From positions 1,410,430 through 1,474,429 of the forward strand of contig NW_006763295.1 in NCBI RefSeq assembly GCF_000218685.1: a stretch of 64,000 nt of DNA. The letters are read 5' to 3'. Shown here in pieces: positions 40,464-51,800 of this stretch. Position 1 is the first letter of the stretch, and every line of letters starts with the position of its first letter. The notes under the pieces were generated by a model. That model had not been told where the DNA came from, did no database searches, and saw nothing but the letters and a program-made list of their open reading frames with translations. The stretch comes from Serpula lacrymans var. lacrymans S7.9. Taxonomy: Eukaryota; Basidiomycota; Agaricomycetes; Boletales; Serpulaceae. The position numbers and the translations under genes were made by a program.

Positions 40464-40742
40464 TGTTCAATTGAGAACTTCTGGGAAGTGTCTAGCCACT
40501 TGCTGAGAGCTAACAGGGACAGAACTAGAGTCCAGTATGAGTAACTAAAGAATAGGAATACTGGACTCTGCAACACTAGTCTGAAGTTTTGTAAACAAAG
40601 GTAAACAAATCAGCCACAAAGGCAAAATTATAGAATGCTCAGTGAATACTGAACAATAGAGCAAAAAGAATAAAGAGAAAAGTGATTTAGAAAGAAGGGA
40701 AAATAGATAGCACAACTAGGTGCAGAATCACCAAAACTAACA
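40464..40742 (-). repeat. Copia solo LTR in element 3
   Basis: 279 bp, same family as the LTR at 3607-3930 but without its roughly 54-bp internal duplication. TGTTCAATT at the left and AACTAACA at the right on the plus strand. Flanks GATAG and AATAG suggest a 5-bp target duplication with one change. Confidence 0.85.
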
Positions 40743-40937
40743 AATAGGTGTGGTGGTATGGATAGTAAGAGGCCGATGGCGAGGGTGAGGAGAGGGATAG
40801 GGATGATGGAGGTACGAAGAAGGTGACGATGAGGGTTTAGACCGGTGCAAAGGCAACGACAGTCTTTTTCAAGGTATAGCGGAATGGTCTTCCAAAGGGT
40901 TGCTCTGGAAAAGGATTTGAAGGTGAGTTCAATATTC

Positions 40938-41036
40938 TGTCAGGCAACGAATGCGAAGCTATATAACAAAAACAGATGTCTGGTCAAGTCCCTGAAGAGG
41001 GCAGTGAATCAGAGTACTGAGGTTGAAGAGTATCGG
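40938..41036 (-). repeat. Element 3 5' LTR, truncated
   Basis: About 99 bp of the R-U5 end remain (minus-strand end GCCTGACA at 40938). The adjacent self-priming site AGTTCAATATT (plus strand, 40926-40936) is intact. The rest of the LTR is replaced by the sequence from 41037. Confidence 0.85.
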
Positions 41037-41455
41037 TGTAAAAACCTAGAGTTTGTATACTCTGGCGCACAACTAGAACCAACTTTGAAGGTAGTGAGGG
41101 GAGTGGTTACCCTTAGGATAGGATAGGACCGAGTTAGTTGCGGGTAAACAACAGGAGGACTCGCTGAGGAGTCTCCTGGATCTATTGTGGTATATATACT
41201 ACTACAGGTTGTTTGTACATGTTGTACTATACAGTTGATGAAGGTAGTGGCTGATGATGTCAGAGGGCGCAGCCCGTGTGACCAGCTCCACTGCGTGAGA
41301 GACTTGTATCTAAAATAGAAAGAAAGGCAGTGCAGCGTGAGAAAGTGGGGTTTGAATAAAAGGGAAAGTGCCGCATGGCACGGAGTGTGAAAACTACAGT
41401 AGAAGGTTAAAGAGGAGAATGAAAACTAAAAGTCCAAAAATGTGTTATCGTAACA
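41037..41455 (+). repeat. LTR-like sequence related to 39647-40073
   Basis: 419 bp, TGTAAAAACC...ATCGTAACA. Shares blocks with the solo LTR at 39647: GTGGTTACCC, AACAGGAGGACTCGCTGA, TATATATACT, ACAGTTG. The flanks (ATCGG and TTAAC) do not match, so it is probably a recombination or deletion product that removed the right end of element 3. Confidence 0.65.
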
Positions 41456-41555
41456 TTAACTGATGTGTTGCTTTTATCTAGCTACTTCTGTGGTGCAAAC
41501 ACGTATCATATTTCAGGCCATAGTGCCGTGAAACACTGTCCTCGACCAATGTCTA

Positions 41556-41882
41556 TTGCCTGTGCTTATTTATGCACAAAATTTCGGTTATACAGGAGTG
41601 AGAAGAGATGGCCAAGGGAATGTTTTGGTAGAAGAAGACGTTGATATGTACATGGTTGAACGACTCTTCCGCAACTCGACAACCGGAGAAAGGATCCGGG
41701 TAGGCAATGTGTTTCCTCTCAACTCAATACACTTGCCTGTCGATCTCATACCCGTCTTTGGTGCAGTTATGAACCGTGACATCAATTCCAGCAACTCTAT
41801 GAAGGTTCCAACAACTTTCCATGTCAATAATTTCTCAGACAAAGAGACCTATAATATGTTTCTGACCGAGTTTGCAGATTGA
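41556..41882 (+). pseudogene. Unassigned coding remnant
   Basis: About 108 codons with protein-like sequence (VEEDVDMYMVERLF, RIRVGNVFPLNSIHLPVDLI). I suspect the C-terminal end of a transposon-type protein common in mushroom genomes, but cannot name the family. No continuation is seen upstream, where the LTR-like block lies. Confidence 0.4.
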
Positions 41883-42452
41883 TTGTTGTACAGTAGATAT
41901 TCATGCTCCTAGTTATTGTTCTCTGATATGATAATGACAATCAGCCACCACTGGCAATCTCTATCTTATCACGCTGATAAAACGCTCTCTATGATATCTG
42001 AAATCTCATCGCAATCTACTTCTGAAAAATCAATCCTTTGGATATATATGGAAATATCGACTTTTTCCACCAATCAGAGACATCGGCGCCAGAAGATTTA
42101 AATTTTGAAATGAGCCTAACGCTAGGCGAGGTTTAAGGGAATTTTCGCGCTTTGCAGATGTATGTAATTAAGAAATCTTCGGATTTTCCACCAAATAGAT
42201 GCGCAAGTTCTACACAGTGTAAAGAAGATCAAAGCAAATAAATTTTAAGACTGCAATTCTTTCTCAAGGTTCCAATGCACAGTAGCACAAACTGTGAATA
42301 TTCTCTCAACACAGATTTGCCCTTCACGTATGCTATTTCATACAACAACAATCCAATAAAATTTTGCTAAATACAACAAGAAATTACAGTTCTTTGTCCA
42401 GTCAATGAAAAATGTCCAAACAAAACCATTAATACATCTACTCTCCTTTGCC
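41883..42452. other. Intergenic, no gene seen
   Basis: AT-rich sequence between the remnant and the Rds1-like gene, whose 3' untranslated region it must contain. Confidence 0.5.
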
Positions 42453-43922
42453 TTAGCCAGCCTGGTAGATAGCAGGGCCAGCGACGATGTGGGGGTTGAC
42501 CAGTGATAGATTGTAAGGAGTGACATATAGATCTTTATCCGTGATCGCAATAAACCTACCAAATGCTATAAGGTTTGATAGCTCGATAGTACAAGCTAAT
42601 CAACTCACATTGTGTCATTCCAGATTGGGGCAGTACCATCACCGAAGACACGACCATCCGGTTGCTTAGTGTAAGCACAATTGTTCGATATGTTGTACAA
42701 CGGCGTGTATGTGGAGTTAAGTTGGGACGCCCATAGAGCGAACTGAAATTGTTACGTTAGATGAAATGTTGTTGGCGTGGACGTTATGCTTTACCTTGGG
42801 AGCACCGGCGCTGGTGGTAGTGACATACTTCCCGTCATAACTTACAGTCTTTCCAGGATCCTCCCAAGACAACTGAACCTCCCTGCCCGGGTAGGAAATC
42901 GCAGATACATTGGTAGCGATTGCAGCTTTGCTGTCATTGTAAAGAGCACTGGGATTGTTCTAATATCGATGAGTATTACAAAGTTGTGTGCATAAAAGAA
43001 ATGACTACCTTTATGTCAAGGGCAGGGAAATTCTGCCACTCAATGTGTGGGTTTTCGGCAGGGCAATGCGTAAGGTAAGGGGCCAACAGAGTCCATGCCC
43101 ATGCTTGGGGAATACCAACCTCAAAGTATACCTAACGTTGAATATATGATATGAGATAAAGTTCGGGACGGAACTTATAGAACTGCCATGCTGCTTAAAC
43201 GTACCGACATAGGGAAAACACCCTCAAGTTGACGGAATATCATTTGTTGACGAGCTTCAGTCGTAATCGAATTGATGAGCAACTCAGCAGGAGCGCGGTT
43301 GTTTAAGTGAGGAAGGAAACCGTATACGCCCGATTCACCCCAGCGAGTCAACTGAGAGGTGGGTCAACCAACTGATGCATATGTAAACAAATACTAGCAT
43401 ACCTTTTGGCAGAAGTCGATGAATTCGCGCACGGTGTTGAATGGATACTGATATTCACATGCCTTAGCAGCGCGGGCTACGAAGCAAGGCAAATAAGCGT
43501 GAAGAAGGTGATAGAAGTAGAAGCAAAGTACTCACGTCCTAAAATATCAGAGATTAGAATAGCATGTCCAACTTCTTGATCGGCCATATATTCTATGAGG
43601 AACTGATACTCCGGTGTGATGCCCGCGTCCTCGAAATCTTGGGCAGAGAATTTTGCCAGTCCATAGTGGAAAAGATCAAGTTCTATGTACTCTTGATTCA
43701 AAGCCAAATTCTACGAACGAGCTTTTGTCAAGTTTGAGACTAGGGGAATAAAAGGAGTAAACGCACAAATGACTGGAAGTCAAAATCTGTCATAGTGTGA
43801 TAGACAGGCGGAGGGTCGCTAGCATTGACACCCACACCTCCAGAGGGATTAGGAGGCGGAGGAGGTGCTCCCAACACCGAGCTCAAAAATAAGGCAGCGG
43901 CTGCAAAGAAAAGAGACCGCAT
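42453..43922 (-). CDS. Rds1-like secreted ferritin-fold protein
   Basis: Similar to the fission yeast stress/sexual-development protein Rds1, with a ferritin-like four-helix fold; the biochemical role is unknown. Start ATG at 43922 gives a signal peptide (MRSLFFAAAALFLSSVLG) and a Pro-rich linker. The conserved core follows: HTMTDFDFQ, LALNQEYIELDLFHYGLAKF, FLIEYMADQEVGHAILISDI, KLTRWGESGVYGFLPHL, SITTEARQQMIFRQLEGVFP and EWQNFPALDIK, then a C-terminal beta-rich part ending YQAG (stop at 42453-42455). Glu and His in MADQEVGHA and Glu in ITTEARQQ could be metal ligands. About six introns. A TATAAA box lies near 43971 on the minus strand. Confidence 0.88.
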
Positions 43923-43959
43923 TGTGAATGGAGAAGGAGCTTGAGAAAGAGTGGACACG

Positions 43960-45176
43960 ACGAAGGGGATTTTATAGGTCTGCAGGACACGATCTTAGGA
44001 GAGTGTGATCGGATACTGCGTCATCCTGAATTCAATGGGGAATGAGTTATTCAGCGGAGATTGGTTCAGCCCACCGATGGTCCCAAACCTGTTTGTCATA
44101 CCAGTCTAAGTCACCATCTATGGTGGATTTGGCTCCCTAGACTGCATTTGGATGCGATCTGGATGGCCGCCTGTGGCTGATACGTGATGATGAAGCCGAT
44201 GTCCATGAAATCGAAAAGTACGAAACGGCGTCAAGCAGGCTCCCATGATTTCAAATGAACTGCAGGCTCGGCCGAGGAATGCGTAGCGTAACGTACTCCG
44301 CATATACATGTTTTCCAACGTATTCTATATAGATAGCTGAATCAGAGCATGCTGTATTGGCAGGTTCAAGTTGAACCAAGTGGCGTACCCCGAATAAGGA
44401 AATCTTTGAGAAAGGAGCACCCCGATTGGTGGCGAGCTGCATAATAAACAGCGTATAACAGCGTCTAAGTTATTGTTTCAGTCGAGAACGGCCGCCCTCG
44501 GGACAAAGTTGAGACCGTCATCCAGCTCATCCAGCACATATACTTTGTGTGTCCCCCACTGCGAGGAGCATCCGTCGGTTCCAGTTTCACCTATCTGTCG
44601 GTGGCACGTGATAGAGGTCTTACGTAACTCTACGTCCCTGACAGGCCTGACAGCTGTTCCTGGCTGAAGGCAGACGGCGACCTGACATTTTGCAGTGTCT
44701 ACAGCACACAGCGTCTTTCTGCAGGGCTTCTGCATTTATCTTTGACTGTCATCCAGCGTATTTCAGTGGCAAAGAATATCATAGAGGTAAACAACAAACA
44801 TAGTATAACGACATAGCCAGTTGCTGTAAGTACAGTACAAATCCCGACACACACAAGTCCTCTTCGGTCGGCATCAGTCATCAATAACAATTTCGATGGC
44901 ATGCACAGCATCCCAGGGCTCTCGTCAATAATGTCAGGAGTGATGGCAGGCATGTCCACTCTAATAGTGAACAGGCAACTCCTCGCACCCCTGCTGCTTC
45001 TTCCCTCAGTACACCCATAGACGCTGTTTGGCTGAGGCAGGTCCTCCTTCTTAATCTGCTGTGCATAGCAGGTCAGTATAAATATTCCTGTTGTATTGCT
45101 TACTACCCGCTTACGATTTTTTTAATCTAAGCTCTTATCTTCGACTTCATCGTCGCTAACCACTAATCATCGAGTG
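43960..45176. other. Intergenic between two divergent genes
   Basis: About 1.2 kb with promoters for the Rds1-like gene and the receptor gene. No supported gene; short ORFs here show no family features. Confidence 0.5.
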
Positions 45177-47070
45177 ATGTCGGATAGTTTCACAGGGTCT
45201 TCCTTGGAGGTCGTGTATACGACTTCAGAAACCCATGCTATCGTTGTGAGTACTATTTACTGGAATATCCCGTTGCCATATACGAACTAAGTCGTCTGCT
45301 TAGACGCTTATCGTAGTGTCGTGCGTTTCAGTAGTAGCCGTTGTTGGCCTTCTCTGCGCTATTTCTGTGCGTATCATAAGTCTGTATTACCTCTGCGTTA
45401 CTTTAAACTGAATTTGGGTATAGATCTCTGCGTATAATACTCGAGCGTCGAGTGACAAGAATCTGTTCGTTCGGACTCATGTCGCGGCATACTTCGTGTC
45501 TTTGTTATGTTCAGACTTGCTACAAGGTAAACCCACACATGAAGCACGATAACAGAGTCTCTTATCCTCATCTCTCAATCCAGCTGTGGGCTCGATCATG
45601 AATGAGGAGTGGATCCGGCAGCACGTTCTTACCACCGGAACTTTCTGCGTAGCACAAGGTAAATTTTTCTTCTTTCAAAATTACGTTATTTTATATCATC
45701 TGTGTTTTAAGGTGCGATCAAGCAAGCTGCAGACGTTGGCACAGCCATGTGGTCTTTAGTAAGTACTTTTGATTATGCGAGGTCTTCACTTCAGTAACTT
45801 CTAGCTTAGATCATCGCTATCCACACATTTTGCATTCTATTCCTGCGAATGCAAATGCGACCTTATTCGTTATGGTTGACATTACTAGGTGGTTGGAGTG
45901 TTGTTGCTGGAATCGTTATATCTGGGCCACTCGCCTATGATAACTCTGATCGTGGTCCATTCTGTAAGTTGCATCATGTTTGTTGAAGCTTCATTACGAG
46001 CCATACGGTTCTTTCAACAGATGGAATATCAGGATACTGGTGTTGGATTTCGGCTAATTATGCAACGGAGCGCATAACGTAAGCTACTGCCTACTTGCAA
46101 TGTCTTGATATATTTTAACCTTCAAGCTATCATAGACTAGATTACATGATCGTGAGTCACGAAATTTTAACCTGAGTGCCTGTCGCTCATTCTATCATCC
46201 ATTAGATGTTTATTTCGGCGGTTCTTAGTTTCATACTATATTCTTCGATCTTTCTTCGCTTGCGAGGAAACATAATCATCCATGGCTGGCATATCACCTT
46301 CCGATTCAGGAAGCGAACATCATCATCATGGCGTGGTCGAGATTTTGCAGGCAATCAAATGATGATGATCGCGAAACAGATGTTATTGTAAGTCTCTGCA
46401 CCGGTATATCTCACAAAAGTAAATGCTCACACTACATCCTCACAAAGATACCCAGTACGTTCGTCATATACGTAAACTTTCCTTTGAATGCTGACTCTAA
46501 TATATTCTTCAGATAGCATATACTATTCTTATTCTCCCAATAGCCGCTGCTCGATTTAGTTCTTGGGCAGGCAAAGATGTGCCTTTTGCAGTAACTATAT
46601 TCTGGTTTGTTTTTTCTCCAGCCCTTTGTAAACGCCACTCCATAGTTTTCTTTAGCGATGCAGTTTTCCTATTCTCCGGAGCTGTCAATGTGACTCTTTT
46701 CACAACTACACGTCGCATTCTTCCACCCGACTCCATAATGCGAAGACCGCTCATCTCCCTGCCCCGTCCATCTACCATAACAGAAGCCCCGGCCGACTTC
46801 TACGAAAGATCTGTAGGGAAAGAGTTTCTTGACATTGCCGAGCTGCCAAGGCGGCCCGAGTCAGCTGCGTCCCACCCTTCGCTGTCCACAGTGACTACGG
46901 TGGTGTTCCAGAATGCGAAAGAACATGCAAATATTTTTGGGCAGGCAACGATAGAAGGGCAAATGGCGACAGAGGGGGAGCCGCGAGATGCAAGTAGAAC
47001 TAGCGATAGAACGAGCTGGTACAGTCAAGCGTCCCATGATAGCGAAGGGTGGGTGTTCGAAGCTGTATAA
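45177..47070 (+). CDS. Seven-transmembrane receptor (Git3/cAMP-receptor-like)
   Basis: A fungal G-protein-coupled receptor of the Git3/Gpr1-like class, at the plasma membrane; in yeasts this class senses sugars or other nutrients. Many small exons starting at ATG 45177 (MSDSFTGSS). Membrane spans: LIVVSCVSVVAVVGLLCAIS; VAAYFVSLLCSDLLQ; the third near 45720-45860 (IIAIHTFCILFLRM); LTLLGGWSVVAGIVI; MIMFISAVLSFILYSSIF; IAYTILILPIAAARF; and a seventh near 46620-46690. A basic third loop (FRFRKRTSSSWRGRD) and a Ser/Thr-rich cytosolic tail of about 110 residues follow. Stop at 47068-47070. Ligand unknown. Confidence 0.75.
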
Positions 47071-47710
47071 GAATGGTTTGGATTGGGCAGGAAAGTGAGT
47101 GTATTGGCTTGCGTGTTTGGTGGGGATTAGTGTTGTATGATGGTGTATATTGTTATAACTAAGTTATAGTGTGTAAGGTTTATCAGAAAATGACATTGTA
47201 TCCGTGATCTTAAGAGAACTAAAATACTGCTGGCGTTGAACTCTGCTCGTCTTCACATTTGTAATAAAGACGTGAGGCATACGCAATGTCGTCTTCATCT
47301 TTGTCGCCGAGGCTCAAATCGTGTGGTTCATTTACAGTAAGCATTTCACCTTGCAACATATAACTGCGAGAATGTGCTCTACTGTGAAATCCCATCAAAT
47401 GACGTCAGAGCCAGGAATGCAAGCCCAACTTTGTTTGTCTATGACCATAGCTTGAGGCCCTCCAGCCCAAGACAAAATTTCAACTGTGACCTAGTACGAC
47501 TCAGAATCACTGGTAGAAATTCGAGCGATTATGATTTTTTGATCTCCGCGATGACAAACTACAATCTTCAGACCCGCAGGCTGCAACAAATAATAACGAT
47601 GGAAACTCGTCCTAAACATAATTTTTATACCTTATCAACTGTGAACTCCGTGGATAATAATATTTACAGGTAACGAACAATACAACTTAGCCACCATCAC
47701 TCCCGGGTTC
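47071..47710. other. Intergenic between convergent genes
   Basis: 3' regions of the receptor and GH5 genes. A 99-codon ORF at 47374-47673 lacks recognisable features. Confidence 0.5.
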
Positions 47711-49375
47711 TCATTTTTCCAGCTTTGCATTCTCCGCAAGAATCTTGTTCAAGCCACTGCGATGCACGCAGTTTTCAAACTTGAAACTCTTTGCAATATG
47801 GTCTAGTTCTTCTTCCGTCTTTCCCCTAAAGTGTTCAGCCCACTCTTTGACGAGGTACTCCGCAACCAAAATATTGCGAGACAAGCGTCCAACTCGGTCG
47901 GAGAGCTTCCAAACTGGGTATGGGTAAACTTTCTGGTTCTCCAGTGGGATTTCTTTAGTGATGTGATCGATGAGGGGTTGATATACGTGGCGAACGTGGG
48001 AATCGTCAGAGCCCCAAGCATCGACAGCAAGGCGCTGTTTCTTGGCGAGGAAGTCCTTCAACAAAGTCATGTACGGCGTCTCCTGTGCGACATAAATCAT
48101 CCCTTGGAAACCGATATCTTTGTATAACCAGATAGTCCAACTCAGGCGGTCCTTTCGGAATATATCAATCAAAGTAGAGAAAGGGACGGACAATGAAATG
48201 TACCTTGTTGTATATGCTCAACTGATCTTTAAGTACCTCGTATCGCCGCTCGTTAATCGAATCCGTCGCCGAACCTTCATATTGCGTCCTTGCATACACT
48301 GGGCCCCATTCGCCGTTCCAAACGCATAAACCGCGCTGGTCCATCCACTCCCTCTTCTTCTCGTAACTTCTCCTCAATCTCCTTTTCTGGTCATCCGAGC
48401 CTACATAATCCTCAGGTGACGCAGGGAATCCAAAGACAGAATAATCATGGATCGAGTATGCCGTGTTTGCCCACTTCTTGTGGATATCCCCAAAGTGAGA
48501 AAAATCAGAGGCAAACGTATTGCCGTCAAAAAAGATGATGTGCTCAGAGTCAATTTCACGAATGGCGCTGTACAAGCGGTCATAAAATTCAACCACGCGC
48601 GTGTGCGAGGGATCTGTCGGCTCATTCAGGGGATTGTAGCCAGCGATCCACTTGTTATTTATATAGTGTTTGGAAAGCTCTTTCCAGAGCCACAATGTGC
48701 GATCTTGAAAGTCTTTATGGAGCCAAAAATTCGCCATGTGAGTGCCGGCATCTGAGTGCCAGTCGGTATTTTGGCCACCAGGCGCAGTGTGTAAGTCGAG
48801 GATGGTGTAAATGCCGTGTTGTGCGCAAAGGTCTATCACACGATCAAGGTGTTTGAAGCCTTCGCTCTTGAGCACACGTGGGTTCATGTCATCTTTGATG
48901 ATAAGCATTAATCAGCCAGCCGCCAGTCGAACAAACGTGCGATACTCCTAACCTTCAAAGTGTCTGTAGTTAAAAGGTAGCCTGATGCAATTGAGGCCCG
49001 AACTCTTGAAGAATGCAGCATCCTTATCTTCGAAAAAGTACTGCAAGAACTGTAAAACGCCGGTGTCATATCCCGCCGAACCGGAGTAGCAGGAAACCTG
49101 TTCACCTTGTCAAAGAAAAATTCCGACTTGGATGTCCCCACTACTTCCGCCAGAGCCTCACGGATCTGAAACTCACATCCAGGATAACCCGAAATAAAGT
49201 TCTCCATGCTATCAAGAAAAGGCGTTATCAGTACACATGACGAGAACAGCAGCACAGGTTATCGGATTTTTGATACTTACTTCATCCACCCCCCGAGACC
49301 TGCTCCTCTGAGAATGACTTCTGCGCCATCGCCATCGACGACTTTAGTCCCTGAAACTTTGAGATAAGAAGACAT
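47711..49375 (-). CDS. GH5 family glycoside hydrolase, cytosolic type
   Basis: A retaining beta-glycosidase with a TIM barrel. Start ATG at 49375 (MSSYLKVSGTKVVDG) without a signal peptide, so probably intracellular. Core: VILRGAGLGGW, ENFISGYPGCE, GLNCIRLPFNYRHFE-type strand, DLHTAPGGQN, the acid/base Glu in GYNPLNEPTD, SIHDYSVFGFP, and the nucleophile Glu in VWNGEWGPVY. The final exon begins DRLSWTIWLYKDIGFQGM and runs to the stop at 47713-47711. About 490 residues, few introns. Substrate not certain; fungal intracellular GH5 enzymes include glucosylceramidases and steryl-glucosidases. Confidence 0.85.
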
Positions 49376-50073
49376 GTTTTAGTAACGTTTATTAACAATC
49401 AATGCGGATGACAGAAGAGCAAAGGGCGCGGACGGACCATCGCCTTGCCGTCTACGGTTTGACTTAAATATTTACCGTTTCATGCAAGTGAGGGCGGGCC
49501 GAGCCTGGAGATGAAGGTCATGAGATGGTAGTGTTATTAATACTGCCATCTTCCAAGCCCCGAGATTTATCCGTGTCAGTTCTCGTGTCGCCCGAACATG
49601 TCGAAGACCGTGTATCTGTGGAGATTTCGAGGACCGAGGGAATTTGACTTCGGCACCGGCTTCTGTAGTTCGCACTTGCAGGTATTCTGGACCAGAAAAG
49701 CGGAAAGTCAAAAGTGCAAAAATACCTCCGCGTCTTATACACTCCAATGTACAAACTTTTGTACAAAACAAATTGCCTTATTGGCGGCCTAGACAAGAAT
49801 AAAATGACCGGATCTAGTATGTATGATTGAATGACCTTGAAAAATGTGCGTAGTCCACAGGTAACAGCTTCGAGACAGAATGAGGGTATAGCAAGGCGTA
49901 AAGTCATGATTTGAACAGGGATGTCGGAACATATCGATGGTTATAGATAAGAAAAGAACCTTGATACATATAATATCAATAGAGCACAAGTCGTAACGTT
50001 CGTTAAAGGCACTGCCCAGTGGTATGCCCGAGTGCCATGGAGGCTGGCGGATGGCCGACAAGACAACATACTC
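49376..50073. other. Intergenic, no gene seen
   Basis: Promoter side of the GH5 gene and 3' flank of the FAM72 gene. ORFs of 90-129 codons here overlap each other and lack features. Confidence 0.5.
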
Positions 50074-51587
50074 TCATCTATCAAAAAAAGTCGGACCGTC
50101 ATTCCTTTTCGCCACTCTGGCCCGTGAGTCCTCTTGCACTCCAGGAATCTCGCCGCTTCTGGAAAGATGGTGCCAAAATAAAACTTCTCCTGATTTGAGT
50201 TTTCGTGCTGTTTGCTCTCTCTGTTCTAGAGGCATTCCCCGCGGCTCAGGAGATGAAGAAGCAGAAGCCGGCTGCGACGGTATTGACATGGGAACCACTT
50301 GAGCAGCCGGTGGGAGAGGCGGAGGTGAACGGGGAAGAGCCCGCGGGGAACGGTAGGGAGAGGCAGCCCTACTGAAAGAAAATGGCAGAGACTCTGATGA
50401 AGAGGATGCAGAAAGAGGCGTCAGCTCGGCAAGCTCGAGAGGGGGCGTAGGCAAGTACTCCGATTGCGGTGGGGGAGAGGAAGTAGGTTGGGGAGGGAGA
50501 GCCTGCGGGTTGCGAGGATGACTGTAATTATATTGCGTTGTGGGATGAGTCGGAGACTGATGGTATGCATGCGTCAAGGCAGGGGCAGCACTCGGTACGG
50601 GAACATCGTATGGGATCACGCCAGGTTCTCCCGAGACATAGTGTCGTTCAGATGCCTTGATTTCGTTAGAGTGAAATACGAAACGGTGCCCATTTGTAGC
50701 GCGATTCGTGGCACTGATTGACGATGTGCAACGAGAGCACTAAATCAAATTAGGTGAAAATTTAGACAGTCTAAACGCAAAGCGATGCACGAGATCTATG
50801 ATCTTACTGGGATGACGATCATATATCCGACTGCACTCCCGCAGCTGTGACAGCACAGGGTCTGAGTGAGGCATTCGCACGTTCGGGAAGGTACTTGTGT
50901 AGATGGCCGGCAAGGGGATGGCCGAAGAGCATCCGGGTTTGTGGTATACGCCGAGCAGTTGATAGGAAGGGCATCGGTCGAGAAAAGAGAGACATTTGGT
51001 CGAAGAAGCAAGACAGCCTGAAATTGTTGGCATGAACATCACCAGCAAGATAGCGGGAGCGTATATGGGTAAATTATCATACAGAGAAGCACATGCACAA
51101 GAGCATGGGTGTATGCTAAGAATACTGAGGAAGGAGTGACACTCACCTTCATCCCGCGGTTAGTGAGGAAAGTTCCACACGAGTTGCAATCCAAGATCCA
51201 GACTTTGTGAACCAGCTGCGGGGGTGGTGGTAGCGGCGGATACGGGTTAGATTGTGCGATGGAGGGGTGGGCCTGCCAGGTAGAAGAGATTTGGGGAGAT
51301 GTAGCAAAATAGCTGAACATGGCAGATGAGGGGGGGATTGTCTGGACGTTTGTTGGAAAGTAGTGTGCTGGGGATGGATAGACCCGCTCGATATAAGAAA
51401 GCTGTTGGTACTGGGGCGAGAGGTGGCTTGTTGTGCCGCTGTCGTAAAGAGCGTGGTTTGAAAAGGGGTCTGTGGGCGGGGGTCTGAGTCCTCTTTGGAG
51501 AGCCTGTGTGCGGTGGTAAGGGCTGTTTTGGAGATGGCCCGTGCCCGTGCTTGTGTGCTGTGAGGGGGAGAGGGTGAGGGCGGGCAT
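50074..51587 (-). CDS. FAM72 family zinc-binding protein
   Basis: The conserved FAM72 core is spread over exons 1-3: CNSCGTFLTNRGMKAVLLL, FSTDALPINCSA, CECLTQTLCCHSCGSAVGYM, VIPCSRCTSS, and HRFVFHSNE. Paired cysteines should bind zinc. In vertebrates FAM72A controls the uracil glycosylase UNG2; the fungal role is unknown. Here the core is embedded in long Pro/Ser-rich tails: about 140 residues before it (MPALTLSPSQHTS...) and about 190 after it, so the protein is far longer than the animal one (about 150). Start ATG 51587, stop TGA 50076-50074. Two clear introns with GT-AG ends. Confidence 0.85.
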
Positions 51588-51800
51588 TGAGCGGCTCGAC
51601 AGCGAGGAGAGACAAGACCGTGCGTTATATATGAGGGAGGGAAACGAACACAAATGTCTTCGCCTGAGAGTCGATTCTTATTCCATTTCTGAGGAACGAG
51701 AATCCAAACAATCCTTTATTATATATATTATTTGCTCATCCCGCCGGCTTTAGTCACCGACCCCGGACCCGCCGGTATCATTTTCTTGCCTCTCCCCCTC

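Larger units (their letters stand above)
24916..41036 (-). mobile_element. Element 3: decayed chromovirus hosting nested insertions
   Basis: A minus-strand relative of element 2, interrupted by element 2 (27548-35781), a solo LTR (39647-40073) and a copia solo LTR (40464-40742). The order on the minus strand is 5' LTR fragment (40938-41036), self-priming site, ORF0 remnant, Gag, Pol, 3' LTR (24916-25543). Many frames are broken and the protease region is deleted. Its right end is cut by an LTR-like sequence at 41037, and no matching target duplication remains. Confidence 0.9.

Noticed and set aside
44118..45066. Several 60-86 codon ORFs between the Rds1-like and receptor genes
   Set aside because: Mutually overlapping, no family motifs, and no consistent splice sites.
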